Shown: positions 27,101 through 35,536 of the stretch, one piece after another
Layout of the letters: each line of letters starts with the position of its first letter
How positions within the stretch are numbered: position 1 is the stretch's first letter
NCBI GenBank assembly: GCA_016845145.1
Contig: JAERTE010000117.1
Location: 1 to 64,000 of the forward strand
Length of the DNA: 64,000 nt
Source: Rhodospirillaceae bacterium
Lineage (GTDB): Bacteria > Pseudomonadota > Alphaproteobacteria > Rhodospirillales > Casp-alpha2
Reading direction: 5' to 3'
Position numbers and translations under genes: made by a program
The notes under the pieces: model-generated
Seen by the model: the letters and a program-made list of their open reading frames with translations, nothing else
Databases searched by the model: none
Told to the model about the DNA's origin: nothing

Positions 27101-27638
27101 TCGTTGGATAACCATCCCGCAGTTCGCCTAGCGAATCCCGCAAAGGAACATCGGACGGTTGCGGTACGCTGATGGCGGTTTTGCCTTGCCATATCGCGTT
27201 GAGAAACATTTTCTGACGCAACAACAGGCTCGGCACACCCAAATTCGCATCACGGCTGGATCCGAGGTTGATCCCATTTCGTGAAATGATGAAGAACCCT
27301 CTGTAGGCGAATGCCTTGAGCACGGGAAGCATGAGTTTTCGGAGTTGTTTTTGCTCCGCCGACGTCGCTAGGGCCTCAGCATCATCTTGATGCTTTGCCA
27401 GTTCATTGGTCAAGAAACGTATCTCATCGGCGTTGGCCCAATACCCGGCCGTTTCTCGGTTTTTTGACATCCACCCGCGCAAGGCCTGATGTACCGAATG
27501 CAAAACCGCATCAAGGCTTGCGACGGTCTGCTCACGTTGTTCGGAAACGATGAGCTGATGGGAGGTGAAACCGCCGATGATCAATACAATGAGAATAGCG
27601 GCGAAAAATCCGCCGAAACCATGCCGTGTCAATTTCAT
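24102..27638 (-). CDS. Hybrid sensor histidine kinase with two receiver domains
   Basis: An inner-membrane kinase of 1178 residues. Order: TM1 (about 10-27), a large periplasmic sensor domain, probably double Cache (about 30-330), TM2 (338-358), a PAS domain (about 385-495), a second PAS (about 528-640), HisKA with His669 in [14 protein letters not shown], HATPase_c (about 775-895, with DTGIGMS and GGTGLGLAI), then two receiver domains (about 930-1045 starting [11 protein letters not shown], and 1060-1175 starting [11 protein letters not shown]). The ATG overlaps the stop of the upstream GGDEF-EAL gene by ATGA, so signalling is probably shared between them. The ligand is unknown. Confidence 0.92.
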   Translation of the reverse strand: MKLTRHGFGGFFAAILIVLIIGGFTSHQLIVSEQREQTVASLDAVLHSVHQALRGWMSKNRETAGYWANADEIRFLTNELAKHQDDAEALATSAEQKQLRKLMLPVLKAFAYRGFFIISRNGINLGSSRDANLGVPSLLLRQKMFLNAIWQGKTAISVPQPSDVPLRDSLGELRDGYPTMFVGAPIFGSHGQTIGALTFRIDPTEALYEPLKQGRIGDSGESYAINAAGMLLTNSRFEKDLMKAGLIKADQHSMLNIAVRDPGVNLLEQPLSADLTSLPLTYMADRLTKGESGHNLDGYRDYRGVPVVGSWLWGAEMNLGIATEMDADEADSLTEFSKWVIVAYSLLAALLLAVMTYVFENSRKRLQAFQDHLQDEVDHRTRELGAALGNMCDGLFMVDGDLNFTVFNDRVKEWYPSAPGVVEKGKPLRGLLEARAARGEYGEGDPKEQIEARMAGYHDHAAHTVIDHIHDGRVIEAKRTPLADGGIVVVCSDVTERYRNEEKLNELNQSLERRVAERTAELERSERYNRMLFEESPVGLVLTTEEGDICDANAAFAGVAGRGVDVLLGMNVADLTSDEFVEEDARQKSALDDTGRYGPYEKEFVSGSGQRVPVVLSGLFVERDGTRFIWSSVEDISDRKAAAQRIMEARDAAERANHAKSEFLANMSHELRTPLNAVIGYAEMLHEEAEDDGNDETLGDLDRILGASKHLLSLINNILDISKIEAGHVELFHETMDLRDLVADVAAVAEPLVARSESELVVECAPGIGEITTDVQRLRQVLVNLMSNAAKFTKKGEVRFGVERVNGEDGADADSIVFHVTDTGIGMSESQLDSVFERFTQADSSTTRKFGGTGLGLAIVQELCELLGGSVAAESTEDVGTTFSVTIPSHPKEIMPQLNGKTTAPAVAEVTHLDRPRALKRGLPDMEEGVKVLIIDDDPDNLEVLTHHLERQGIQAIPCESGEEGLELARKYLPDLVILDILMPEMDGWQVLKDIHAIPELASTPVILCSLLDESRRGYVLGASGYIQKPIQKSALMDVVNRHIKHSEDDQPHALVIEDDPASRNLLATMLKKQGFLVSSAENGVKGLECLSEKRPDLIMLDLMMPEMDGFTFLEERVRRDLAQDVPVIVVTAKEMTPEETKRMENRVVETFQKGAYSKDHLLTTISRLIEPRKDDVA

Positions 27639-29773
27639 GAAGGAGCCGCTCCGGTCATCACGTTGATCGCTTCGGCCGCACCCATGGGCTTTCCGAGAAA
27701 ATAACCCTGGCCGATGCCGCACCCTTGATCTTCAAGAAAGCTCATATGGTTTTTTTCCTCGACCCCCTCGGCTACGATTTCCAGGCCAAGTGCCGTACCC
27801 ATGGAAATGATGGCCTTGGTAATCGACACATCGTCCGTGTCGTGGGGGATATCCATAATGAAAGATCGGTCGATTTTCAGCCGGTCCACCGGTAGTTTTT
27901 TCAGATAACTGAGCGAGGAATAGCCGGTACCGAAGTCGTCAATGGCCGTCGTGATGCCGTCTTCCTTGAGCGCCACGAGTTTCTTCACGACACCTTCCAT
28001 ATCGTGCATCACCATGCCCTCGGTGATTTCAAGTTCCAGGTATTCCGCCGGTAGGTTCGCCGCCTTTCGCACGTCAATCACCGTTTCGACAAAGTTGTCC
28101 ATTTTCAACTGCATGGCGGAAATGTTAACCGCCATCTTGAAATCACGAAGCCCTTGCTCCACCCACTCAGCAGCAGTCTTGCAAGCTTCCTCCAGCACCA
28201 ATTTCCCCAAGGGATGAATCAACGAGCTATGTTCGGCGAGCGGGATAAACTCCTCGGGCGATATGAATCCCATATCCGGATGGTTCCAACGCGCAAGCGC
28301 CTCAACACCGATCCATCGTCCTTCACGCAGGTCAAATTGGGGCTGGTATACGAGGCTGATTTCGTCATCAACCTCGAGAGCATGACGAAGCGCGTCCACC
28401 AACAGTTTTCGCCGCTTTACTTGCGAATCCATTTCGTTGTCGTAGAAGCGGTAACCGTTTCCACCCTCGTTCTTCGCCTCGTACAATGCGACATCTGCCA
28501 TACGCACCAACTCACCCGCTTCTTTCGAGTTATCGGGGAAAACACTGATCCCGATGCTTGGCAACGCACGATGCTCGTATGTACCGAGCTTGATGGGCTT
28601 GCGCATATTCTCGAGCATCGTTTCAAGTGGCCGGTAGAGGTCTTGCTCGGAGTCCAGGTTGGTCAGCACCATGGCAAACTCATCACCGCCAAGACGCGCA
28701 ACCGCGTCACTGTCACGCAAGCTATCGTGCAGGCGCGCGCCCACGACTTTCAGTAATTCGTCTCCAACGTCGTGACCGAACGTGTCATTGACCTCCTTGA
28801 AACGATCGAGATCCATGAACAGGACACCAAATTTTTTGCCATCGCGCGCCGCACTTTTCACCGCTTGCTCCAATTGACCATTGAACTGGAAGCGATTGGC
28901 CAGACCGGTGAGCGAGTCGATCATGGCCAGATTTTCGATCGTCTGCTCTTTCTCGCGGCGCTCGGTGATGTCTCGGATCACGGCTGTAAACATACGCCGC
29001 CCGCTGATGTGCATTTCATTCAAGTTCAGTTCGACGGGAAACGTCTCGCCGCTTTTTCGTCTGGCGATGGCCTCGCGCGGATGCATAAGAAGACTGTTGT
29101 GGTCGCCTCTATTCAAATATGAATCCATATGCTGGATATGCGCCGCGTGCAGGTTTTCGGGCAGCAATTCATTGACGCTGCAGCCGACCAATTCATCGGA
29201 TGAATACCCGAACATCTCCTCGGTCACCCGATTGATACTCTCGATCACGCCATTGTCGGTCGACATGACCACCGCTTCACCAATGGATTCCAGCAGCACA
29301 TTGATCCGGCTGGCGTTGTCCAAGGCCAATTGCGACGACATGGAGGACACTTCGTGCGCAGCGGCCTTCACCGACAGATGCGTGCGGATACGGGCCAGTG
29401 CCACCTTCATGTCCAACGGCTTGGTAATGTAATCGTTGGCACCCAGTTCCAGTGCTTCGCCGATCAGGTCACTTTCCGCACGAGCGGTAACCATGATGAT
29501 TGGCAGTTCGATCGTGGAGTAGGTTTCTCGAAGCCGTGTCAACACAGCGATTCCGTCCATGTCCGGCATATTGACGTCCAACAGAACCATATCGAAATTC
29601 TGCACGGACTCATCGGCGATACAGTCAAGTGCCGCGATACCGCCGTCCACATCCTCGACATCGTAGCCTTTTCGCGACAACCGCCGCCGCAGCATATCGC
29701 GATTGAGCTCATTGTCGTCGACGATGAGGATACGGGTATTTTGTTCACTGGGAACGTCAGCCTTCGCCTTCAT
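27635..29773 (-). CDS. Response regulator with PAS, GGDEF and EAL domains
   Basis: A cytosolic protein of about 712 residues for cyclic-di-GMP turnover. Order: receiver domain (starting RILIVDDNELNRD, phosphoacceptor Asp in VLLDVNMPDMDG), PAS (about 150-270), GGDEF (intact RLGGDEF, about 280-440) and EAL (intact EALARWNHP, about 455-700). Both catalytic signatures look complete, so it may make or degrade c-di-GMP. The ATG at 29773 has AAGGGGA five bases upstream; in-frame ATGs at 29806 and 29854 have weaker sites. It is probably phosphorylated by the coupled hybrid kinase downstream. Confidence 0.9.
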   Translation of the reverse strand: MKAKADVPSEQNTRILIVDDNELNRDMLRRRLSRKGYDVEDVDGGIAALDCIADESVQNFDMVLLDVNMPDMDGIAVLTRLRETYSTIELPIIMVTARAESDLIGEALELGANDYITKPLDMKVALARIRTHLSVKAAAHEVSSMSSQLALDNASRINVLLESIGEAVVMSTDNGVIESINRVTEEMFGYSSDELVGCSVNELLPENLHAAHIQHMDSYLNRGDHNSLLMHPREAIARRKSGETFPVELNLNEMHISGRRMFTAVIRDITERREKEQTIENLAMIDSLTGLANRFQFNGQLEQAVKSAARDGKKFGVLFMDLDRFKEVNDTFGHDVGDELLKVVGARLHDSLRDSDAVARLGGDEFAMVLTNLDSEQDLYRPLETMLENMRKPIKLGTYEHRALPSIGISVFPDNSKEAGELVRMADVALYEAKNEGGNGYRFYDNEMDSQVKRRKLLVDALRHALEVDDEISLVYQPQFDLREGRWIGVEALARWNHPDMGFISPEEFIPLAEHSSLIHPLGKLVLEEACKTAAEWVEQGLRDFKMAVNISAMQLKMDNFVETVIDVRKAANLPAEYLELEITEGMVMHDMEGVVKKLVALKEDGITTAIDDFGTGYSSLSYLKKLPVDRLKIDRSFIMDIPHDTDDVSITKAIISMGTALGLEIVAEGVEEKNHMSFLEDQGCGIGQGYFLGKPMGAAEAINVMTGAAPS

Positions 29774-29897
29774 CCGTTCCCCTTCGCTCTCTAGTGCCTG
29801 CAACATGGATAGTACCTGCTTCCATTCCCAATTCTGTTGCGAGGCTCGCACCATATCAGACAGTATGGTCTTTTGATATAGTTTTTAAGACCAAAGA

Positions 29898-29909
29898 GAT
29901 ATGCATATC
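29898..29909. promoter_or_regulatory. Perfect 12-bp palindrome in promoter region of the GGDEF-EAL gene
   Basis: GATATGCATATC lies 44-55 bp upstream of the longest possible start. A looser dyad GGTCTT (29867-29872)/AAGACC (29887-29892) lies between. The region 29855-29996 holds no gene. An operator role is a guess from symmetry and place. Confidence 0.3.
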
Positions 29910-29996
29910 ATCCCGTTGATGCATGCGCTAAGACATACATTCATATGTGTCGCAAAAACAGGCTGTTAGATGTCTTGGCTGATGATCGAAATGGAT

Positions 29997-32900
29997 CTAG
30001 AGGTCGATCTCGATCACGCCGTCAGGCTCCGCCGCACGGGACTGGCAGAGGATAATACCGGTTTCACGCTGCTTGTTGGAAAGCACGAAATCGCGGTGTT
30101 CCACGTCACCTGACACCAGATCACAACGACACACGCCGCAGATGCCATCATCGCATTTGATATCGATATGAACACCTGCATCACGAACCGCGTCTGCCGC
30201 GGTTTGGTCGGCGGGAACGACGATCTCCCGGCCTGATTTCGCAAGTCGCACGGTGAAATCATGATTTTCATATTCCGGCATTTCCGGCACCGAAAAATAT
30301 TCGAAATGCCGGGCGTCGTCCGGAAAACCATTGCGCTCGGCTGCCTCTAATACACTGGTCATATAGCGATCAGCGCCACAGGTGTAGACATGCCAACCGT
30401 CCTGATAGTCCGCCAAAACTTTGTCTAGATCGGCGCGGGTGCCTTCCGATGAAACATGCAGGGTCACCTTGTCTTTCCACGGCATGGCCGCGATATCATC
30501 CAAGTAGCCTGCATCCTCGCGCCGGCTGACGGAGAAGTGCATTTCGAATTCTTCGCCGAGCGCATACAGGCGATGGGCGAAGGCGATCATCGGTGTGATG
30601 CCGATACCGCCCCCCATAAGAAAGCTTTTTGTGGCGCTTTCTTCCAACGGAAACAGGTTTTTGGGTTTCGAGATAAAAACCTTTCGGCCTTCCGCAAATA
30701 TACGGTGCAACAAGGCCGATCCGCCACGTCCCTCATCCTCGCGCAATACGCCGATCTGATACTTGCCCGTATCCGCCGGGTCGCCCGATAACGAGTATTC
30801 ACGCAGATACTCGGGCGCCACAACAATCTCAACGTGCGCCCCAGCACTCCATTCCGGCAACGGTTGACCGTCCAAAGAAGAAAACTCAAACTTGGTCGTA
30901 TCAGGCGTCATAGCCTCGACCTTAGACACCTCGACCCGGATCACCGGTGCATCACCTTCAATGCGATACTCGTGCGCCAAGCCATCGGTCTCGCCACGCG
31001 CAAGGCGCGCTTTGTATTCGCGCGCCGTGATCAACGCCTGATAAGCCTCGATCCCCTTCTCGCGGTCCATATGGAACGGGAACGGCCATGGGTGCGGGGC
31101 AAGGTTGGCAGGGTAAACCGCCAAGGTCTGATCCTCATATTTCAGATCCAGGTCTTTCTGCAGGCCGCGGGCATTGACTGGCGCATGCGCAGGACGATAC
31201 CCACCGTCGTCCTCCAACTCGATGTCCCACCACCATTTCTTGATCGGGTTGAGGTCGCCATTATCAACTGCATCATCGAGCTTCGCCAACATTTTAGCCG
31301 TAGCCGGCATATGCATGGCGGCCCAGCGGAACGGCGCCTCGCCCAAAAGCCCTTCCAGGTTCCAAGGGCAGGTCTTCATACATCGGCCGCACATGGCGCC
31401 GCCCGGTGTGGTGATCCGGTAGGTGGCGCATTTTTGACTATCTGACTTCCAAATCTCGTAGCCATTGAACATTCTTTTCGGGCCCGCTGTAATCGCGCCC
31501 GACGGGCATTCACGCGCGCACTTGTTGCAGCTTTCACAAAACTTCTGCAGACCGAACTCAATGGGCTTGTCATGTGCCACCGGCATATCCGTGGTCACCA
31601 CACCGGATTTCAGCCTGGGGCCGAGGTACGGGTTGAGGATCACTTCGCCAATACGGCTGACCTCGCCCAAGCCCGAAAGCAGCAACAACGGCGGTTGCAG
31701 GACCTCACCATCCATCACGGAGTGGGCTTTGGCTGAATACCCGAGATTACGGATTTGCTTGGCAATTACACCGCCCAACAGCGAAAACCTGAGGTAAGCG
31801 CGCATAGACTGCGAAACGGAGATCCAGTCGTCACCCGACGCACCTTCCATGGTCTCATAACCTTGGTCGATGATCATGGAAATGGCTTGATCGTGCCGCG
31901 GCGCTTGTGGCTCTCCGATGGCATCATGCGAATACCACGCCCATTCCGGACAGCGCGAAATCCCCACCGCGTCGATGCCCAAAAAATAGGCTGCGGCTTT
32001 GATGTTGTCGGCGTTGCGCCTTGCATCTGTGGTTGTCGGCGATTTTTCCGGCGCCGCCTCGCCATCTTGCAGCAAAACGAACGCGCCGAGCACAGGCCGT
32101 TTCGCCATTGCTGTCGGCGCCTTTCGGACATAGTGGCCGCCCTTGGCGCCGTCTTGTAATTTCTTTCCCATATCACCGAACTGCGCACGCGCAAACATAT
32201 CGGTGCGTTTCGGCACCCGCGCAACGCGGTCTTCGTCGATGTAGGTCGTCGGTTCGTCAACACGCCGCAACTTCTCGAACGGATGCTCACCGTCGACGAA
32301 CCGGCGTTTGCCAAAAGGTTCTCGGTTGTATGCGGTTTTGGCAAAACTCATACCCAATTTCCAAGCCAAGCCATGGGTGTGGCTGCGGGGTTGGTCTTTG
32401 GCCCGCGCCAAGGGCTGATCTGGTCGCAAAACGAATTTGGTTGTCAGGGCCGCGACGCCGAACCGCGTACCTACATAGGGATTGGTAAGCGCACCGTCTT
32501 CAAGCGTGGCCAGCCCGGCCGCAACAGCCAGTCTTCCCAAGTCCACATCTGATGACATCGCAGAATGGGCGCGCGCGTCATAACCCAAAAGCCGGATGTA
32601 ATTGGCAAGCACGACAGCGGTTTCGGACGCGCGCAGGCTTGCGCGATGTGCTTGTGCATCGCCCAACCATTCCGTTCCCGGCTCATCGGTGGCCGGGTCG
32701 CGGGGGTACTCGTACAAAAAAACCACCGCGTGCGTGTGCCCTTCGATGGTGGTTGGCGGCGCATTCATCGATTCCTTTAAATCCGCCATGATCATGTCGA
32801 TCCCGGACGCCAAGGTCTTCGTCTGCTTGGTTCGCAGTTCCTCCGCCAGGCGATCGATATCGGGGTTTCGGAACGGCGCCGCCAGCAACGCCGCATCCGG

Positions 32901-33218
32901 AAGTTCGCAGACGCCAATCATCGTCGCGTCGGAGAAATACCCGAACCCCTTAAGATGATCTGCACGCTCGCCCGGATCATCGGGACAATCGGCGACCATC
33001 TTGTTGACGAGGCCTTCGCGGATAGCGTCGAGCATGGCTTGATATTCGCCCATGGCATTGACGATGGCTTCGGGCGCACCGGGCCGGCTGAACGAGAGAG
33101 GCTGCATGGCCGGCACCGCCGCAAGGTCAGGCATGGCACTGACGCGCGCCAGACGTTCGGTCGGATAGGCGCCCATGTGGACGGGGCGGTCCTTATCGGA
33201 AAAAATTCTGAAACTCAT
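29997..33218 (-). CDS. Cytosolic reductive dehalogenase fused to flavin reductase and 2Fe-2S ferredoxin (BhbA-like)
   Basis: A 1073-residue fusion. Residues 90-270 and 400-555 are two related nitroreductase/CblC-like halves; the second should hold cobalamin. Cys561, 564, 567, 571 and Cys597, 610, 613, 617 give two 4Fe-4S clusters. Residues 755-980 form an FNR-type reductase (REYSLSG for flavin, MGGGIGITPM for NAD(P)H). The end is a plant-type ferredoxin with Cys1022, 1027, 1030 and 1058. No Tat signal and no membrane anchor are present, so it should be cytosolic and draw electrons directly from NAD(P)H. This is the architecture of BhbA, which debrominates hydroxybenzoates, and the RdhA half resembles the catabolic NpRdhA. 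AAGGGAAAG precedes the ATG. A MarR gene is divergent. Confidence 0.92.
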   Translation of the reverse strand: MSFRIFSDKDRPVHMGAYPTERLARVSAMPDLAAVPAMQPLSFSRPGAPEAIVNAMGEYQAMLDAIREGLVNKMVADCPDDPGERADHLKGFGYFSDATMIGVCELPDAALLAAPFRNPDIDRLAEELRTKQTKTLASGIDMIMADLKESMNAPPTTIEGHTHAVVFLYEYPRDPATDEPGTEWLGDAQAHRASLRASETAVVLANYIRLLGYDARAHSAMSSDVDLGRLAVAAGLATLEDGALTNPYVGTRFGVAALTTKFVLRPDQPLARAKDQPRSHTHGLAWKLGMSFAKTAYNREPFGKRRFVDGEHPFEKLRRVDEPTTYIDEDRVARVPKRTDMFARAQFGDMGKKLQDGAKGGHYVRKAPTAMAKRPVLGAFVLLQDGEAAPEKSPTTTDARRNADNIKAAAYFLGIDAVGISRCPEWAWYSHDAIGEPQAPRHDQAISMIIDQGYETMEGASGDDWISVSQSMRAYLRFSLLGGVIAKQIRNLGYSAKAHSVMDGEVLQPPLLLLSGLGEVSRIGEVILNPYLGPRLKSGVVTTDMPVAHDKPIEFGLQKFCESCNKCARECPSGAITAGPKRMFNGYEIWKSDSQKCATYRITTPGGAMCGRCMKTCPWNLEGLLGEAPFRWAAMHMPATAKMLAKLDDAVDNGDLNPIKKWWWDIELEDDGGYRPAHAPVNARGLQKDLDLKYEDQTLAVYPANLAPHPWPFPFHMDREKGIEAYQALITAREYKARLARGETDGLAHEYRIEGDAPVIRVEVSKVEAMTPDTTKFEFSSLDGQPLPEWSAGAHVEIVVAPEYLREYSLSGDPADTGKYQIGVLREDEGRGGSALLHRIFAEGRKVFISKPKNLFPLEESATKSFLMGGGIGITPMIAFAHRLYALGEEFEMHFSVSRREDAGYLDDIAAMPWKDKVTLHVSSEGTRADLDKVLADYQDGWHVYTCGADRYMTSVLEAAERNGFPDDARHFEYFSVPEMPEYENHDFTVRLAKSGREIVVPADQTAADAVRDAGVHIDIKCDDGICGVCRCDLVSGDVEHRDFVLSNKQRETGIILCQSRAAEPDGVIEIDL

Positions 33219-33277
33219 TTTAAGCGTCTTTCCCTTGCGCCATCTGATCGTTGTTTTTGTGTGCGATGGTTTGTTTA

Positions 33278-33320
33278 CGTTGACATGACAACAATAATCA
33301 TATTTGTTGTCATGTCAACG
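33278..33320. promoter_or_regulatory. Perfect 17-bp inverted repeat, probable MarR operator pair
   Basis: The arms 33278-33294 and 33304-33320 are exact reverse complements around a 9-bp AT-rich spacer. Each arm holds its own near-palindrome, GTTGACATGACAAC (33279-33292) and GTTGTCATGTCAAC (33306-33319), the size and shape of a MarR dimer site. It lies between the divergent dehalogenase (60 bp from its start) and marR (41 bp from its start). Confidence 0.75.
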
Positions 33321-33361
33321 AATATGCATGTGGTCGAACTTTTATTGAACAGGACCCAAAC

Positions 33362-33883
33362 ATGGCCCGAGACTCAAGCCCCCAGGATTTGGACATATCG
33401 CAATTTTTGGTTTCGGTTGTGGACGATATTGAGGCGAAGGAAAGGCAAACCCTCAGCCATTCGCGCTCACCACTCGTTCTGCTGGGCATGGCCAACAATC
33501 GCTACGTGCGCGACTCGTCGCGGGTTTTTCAAGACCGCTTCAGTATTGGGGTCATGGACTGGCGCATGCTGGTGACATTGACGCGAAAACCAGAGATTTC
33601 GGTGACTGCATCAAGCCGGATCATCGGCATCGACAAGGGTGCTGTCAGCCGCGCCCTAGGTCGTCTCGAGGCCAGGGGCTTAGCCATGGCTGACGGCAGC
33701 AAGCAACGGAAGTGGCGCCTTACGCCGGAAGGAGAGGCCCTGCACGACGAAATGCTCGCTGTCTCAATGGACCTGCACAGGACGATCTTAAAAGGGTTTT
33801 CCGAATCCGACGTGACCGGCCTAAACCGGTTGCTGCAACGGATCATCGATAATTTGGAAACCTGCGACACCGCTGACGGGTAA
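33362..33883 (+). CDS. MarR-family transcriptional regulator
   Basis: A 173-residue winged-helix regulator. The recognition region reads ISVTASSRIIGIDKGAVSRALGRLEARGLA and the wing follows with KWRLTPEGEALHDEM. An N-terminal extension of about 35 residues precedes the first conserved helix. It is divergent from the reductive dehalogenase fusion and faces a large perfect inverted repeat, so it is very likely a repressor released by a halogenated aromatic ligand or product. In Comamonas and Nitratireductor dehalogenase loci MarR-type genes are also found nearby, from memory. Confidence 0.9.
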   Translation: MARDSSPQDLDISQFLVSVVDDIEAKERQTLSHSRSPLVLLGMANNRYVRDSSRVFQDRFSIGVMDWRMLVTLTRKPEISVTASSRIIGIDKGAVSRALGRLEARGLAMADGSKQRKWRLTPEGEALHDEMLAVSMDLHRTILKGFSESDVTGLNRLLQRIIDNLETCDTADG

Positions 33884-33894
33884 CGCCAGCGTAT

Positions 33895-34434
33895 TTAAGA
33901 GCTGCCAAGCAACGTGAAAATCAATTCGTCGTAGCCCATACCCTTCTCTTCCAACACGGACACCAGTAGATTGAGACCCGCGTCCATGCCCTCCTTGGCA
34001 CTTGCGTGCTTTTGCTCCTCTGCCAGGATTTGCTGGTACAGGCCGGCAACGATGTCGCGCGGACCTGGGTCGGGCACGCGCCGCACCGAATGGTAGCCGA
34101 TTATATTCTGCCCCGCGGCATCGTAAGACGGCGTCACATGGGCGAACACCCAATAATGATCACCGTTTTTTGCCTGGTTCAGGACGAAAGCAAAAATCTC
34201 CTTACCGGTCGAGATAGTGTCCCATAAGTATTTGAACACGCATCGCGGCATGTCTGGATGCCGCACGATGTTATGCTGTTGGCCAATAAGCTCTCTTTCG
34301 TCGTATCCGGCAACGTCGCAGAAAACCCTATTCGCGTAAGTGATGACACCGGTTAAGTCGGTTTTCGAAACAATAAGGTCGGCAGGATCGAAAGTTCTCT
34401 CGACACCTGTGGGTGGGATTGTGGGTCGTACCAT
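33895..34434 (-). CDS. Aer-like PAS domain protein
   Basis: A soluble protein of about 179 residues. The N-terminal PAS domain (about 15-125) carries the Aer-type FAD-pocket pattern: ANRVFCDVAGYDERELIGQ, NIVRHPDMP, and NGDHYWVFAHVTPSYD. The rest is a short helical tail with no methyl-accepting domain, so it may be a single-domain redox sensor that docks on another signalling protein. The ATG at 34434 has GGGGG seven bases upstream; a second ATG six bases earlier is possible. It is convergent with marR with an 11-bp gap. Confidence 0.8.
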   Translation of the reverse strand: MVRPTIPPTGVERTFDPADLIVSKTDLTGVITYANRVFCDVAGYDERELIGQQHNIVRHPDMPRCVFKYLWDTISTGKEIFAFVLNQAKNGDHYWVFAHVTPSYDAAGQNIIGYHSVRRVPDPGPRDIVAGLYQQILAEEQKHASAKEGMDAGLNLLVSVLEEKGMGYDELIFTLLGSS

Positions 34435-34592
34435 ACTCATTCCCCCTTCAAACAACTGTCGAATATGATATCCGCCGATACCCCCTACTACAAGAATTAT
34501 AACGAAAGCCATACCTCCCGGGTGGGAAATTTCGTGTCCACGGTCCACGATCCGACTTATGATATCCCAAGCGTCACGGTCCGGGACCCACT

Positions 34593-35435
34593 ATGAAAAT
34601 CATCCACCTAACCGATACACATCTCGTCGCACCGCCACAAATATTGTTCGGCCTCGATGGGCGCCAACGTTTGGCGGATGCCGTCGCCAGCATCAACATC
34701 GACCATGCCAACGCCGCGCTTTGCATGGTTACTGGCGACCTGACCCACTGGGCGGAACCCGGTGCCTACGACGCCCTGATCGAAATACTGGACCGGCTTT
34801 CCATGCCCTGGCACCCGCTGATCGGCAACCATGACACGCGAGAAACCGCACGTGCTGCGCTTCCCAATCTGCCCTGGTCGGACGACGGATTTCTTCACTA
34901 TACACTTGATACATCCGCCGGGCGGTTCGTGGTGCTGGATACAGTAGATACCGGCAAGGCCGGCGGTCGTCTTTGCGAGGCACGACTGCGATGGTTGCGC
35001 GATCAACTCACAGACAGTCTCGCCCAAAAGCAACAGGTATACCTGTTCATGCACCATGCGCCGTTCAAGGTTGGAATTAATGGCCTGGATTTAATCCGGC
35101 TTGCCAACGGCGAGGATCTCGCCGCCTGCCTCAGGGGCTTCAACCATGTCCGGCACATTTTCTTCGGACACGTACACCGCGCGTGCCACGGTTCATGGAA
35201 GGGCATTCCGTTCTCCACCGTCAAGGCCACGGCGCACCAAATCGCACTCATTATCGATGAACAAACGCCATTGACGGCCAGCACCGAAAACCCGGCCTAT
35301 GCGGTCTGCCTGTTAGAGGACGACCGGGTTGTCATTCACGATCACGCTTACTTGGAAGCAGATACCATCGTTGCTTATAATCGTGGCGCCCCACAAGGTG
35401 AGGACGTGCCAGCGCACCAAAAGGACTGGACCTAG
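34593..35435 (+). CDS. Calcineurin-like phosphodiesterase, CpdA/Icc type
   Basis: A 280-residue metallophosphoesterase with the full ligand set: IHLTDTHLV, VTGDLTHWAE, PLIGNHDTRE, FMHHAPFKVG and FFGHVHRACHG. Relatives hydrolyse 3',5'-cAMP or other phosphodiesters with two metal ions. No signal peptide is present. It stands alone between a PAS gene and a secreted Sel1 protein, and the true substrate is not evident. Confidence 0.87.
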   Translation: MKIIHLTDTHLVAPPQILFGLDGRQRLADAVASINIDHANAALCMVTGDLTHWAEPGAYDALIEILDRLSMPWHPLIGNHDTRETARAALPNLPWSDDGFLHYTLDTSAGRFVVLDTVDTGKAGGRLCEARLRWLRDQLTDSLAQKQQVYLFMHHAPFKVGINGLDLIRLANGEDLAACLRGFNHVRHIFFGHVHRACHGSWKGIPFSTVKATAHQIALIIDEQTPLTASTENPAYAVCLLEDDRVVIHDHAYLEADTIVAYNRGAPQGEDVPAHQKDWT

Positions 35436-35536
35436 GCGAGATTTGCGACCCATGACCGACCGACAAGGTAGATGGACAAACTTCGAAACTCGCCATAAGG
35501 TATAATACTCGATTTGATATTTGGACCAAAACGATA

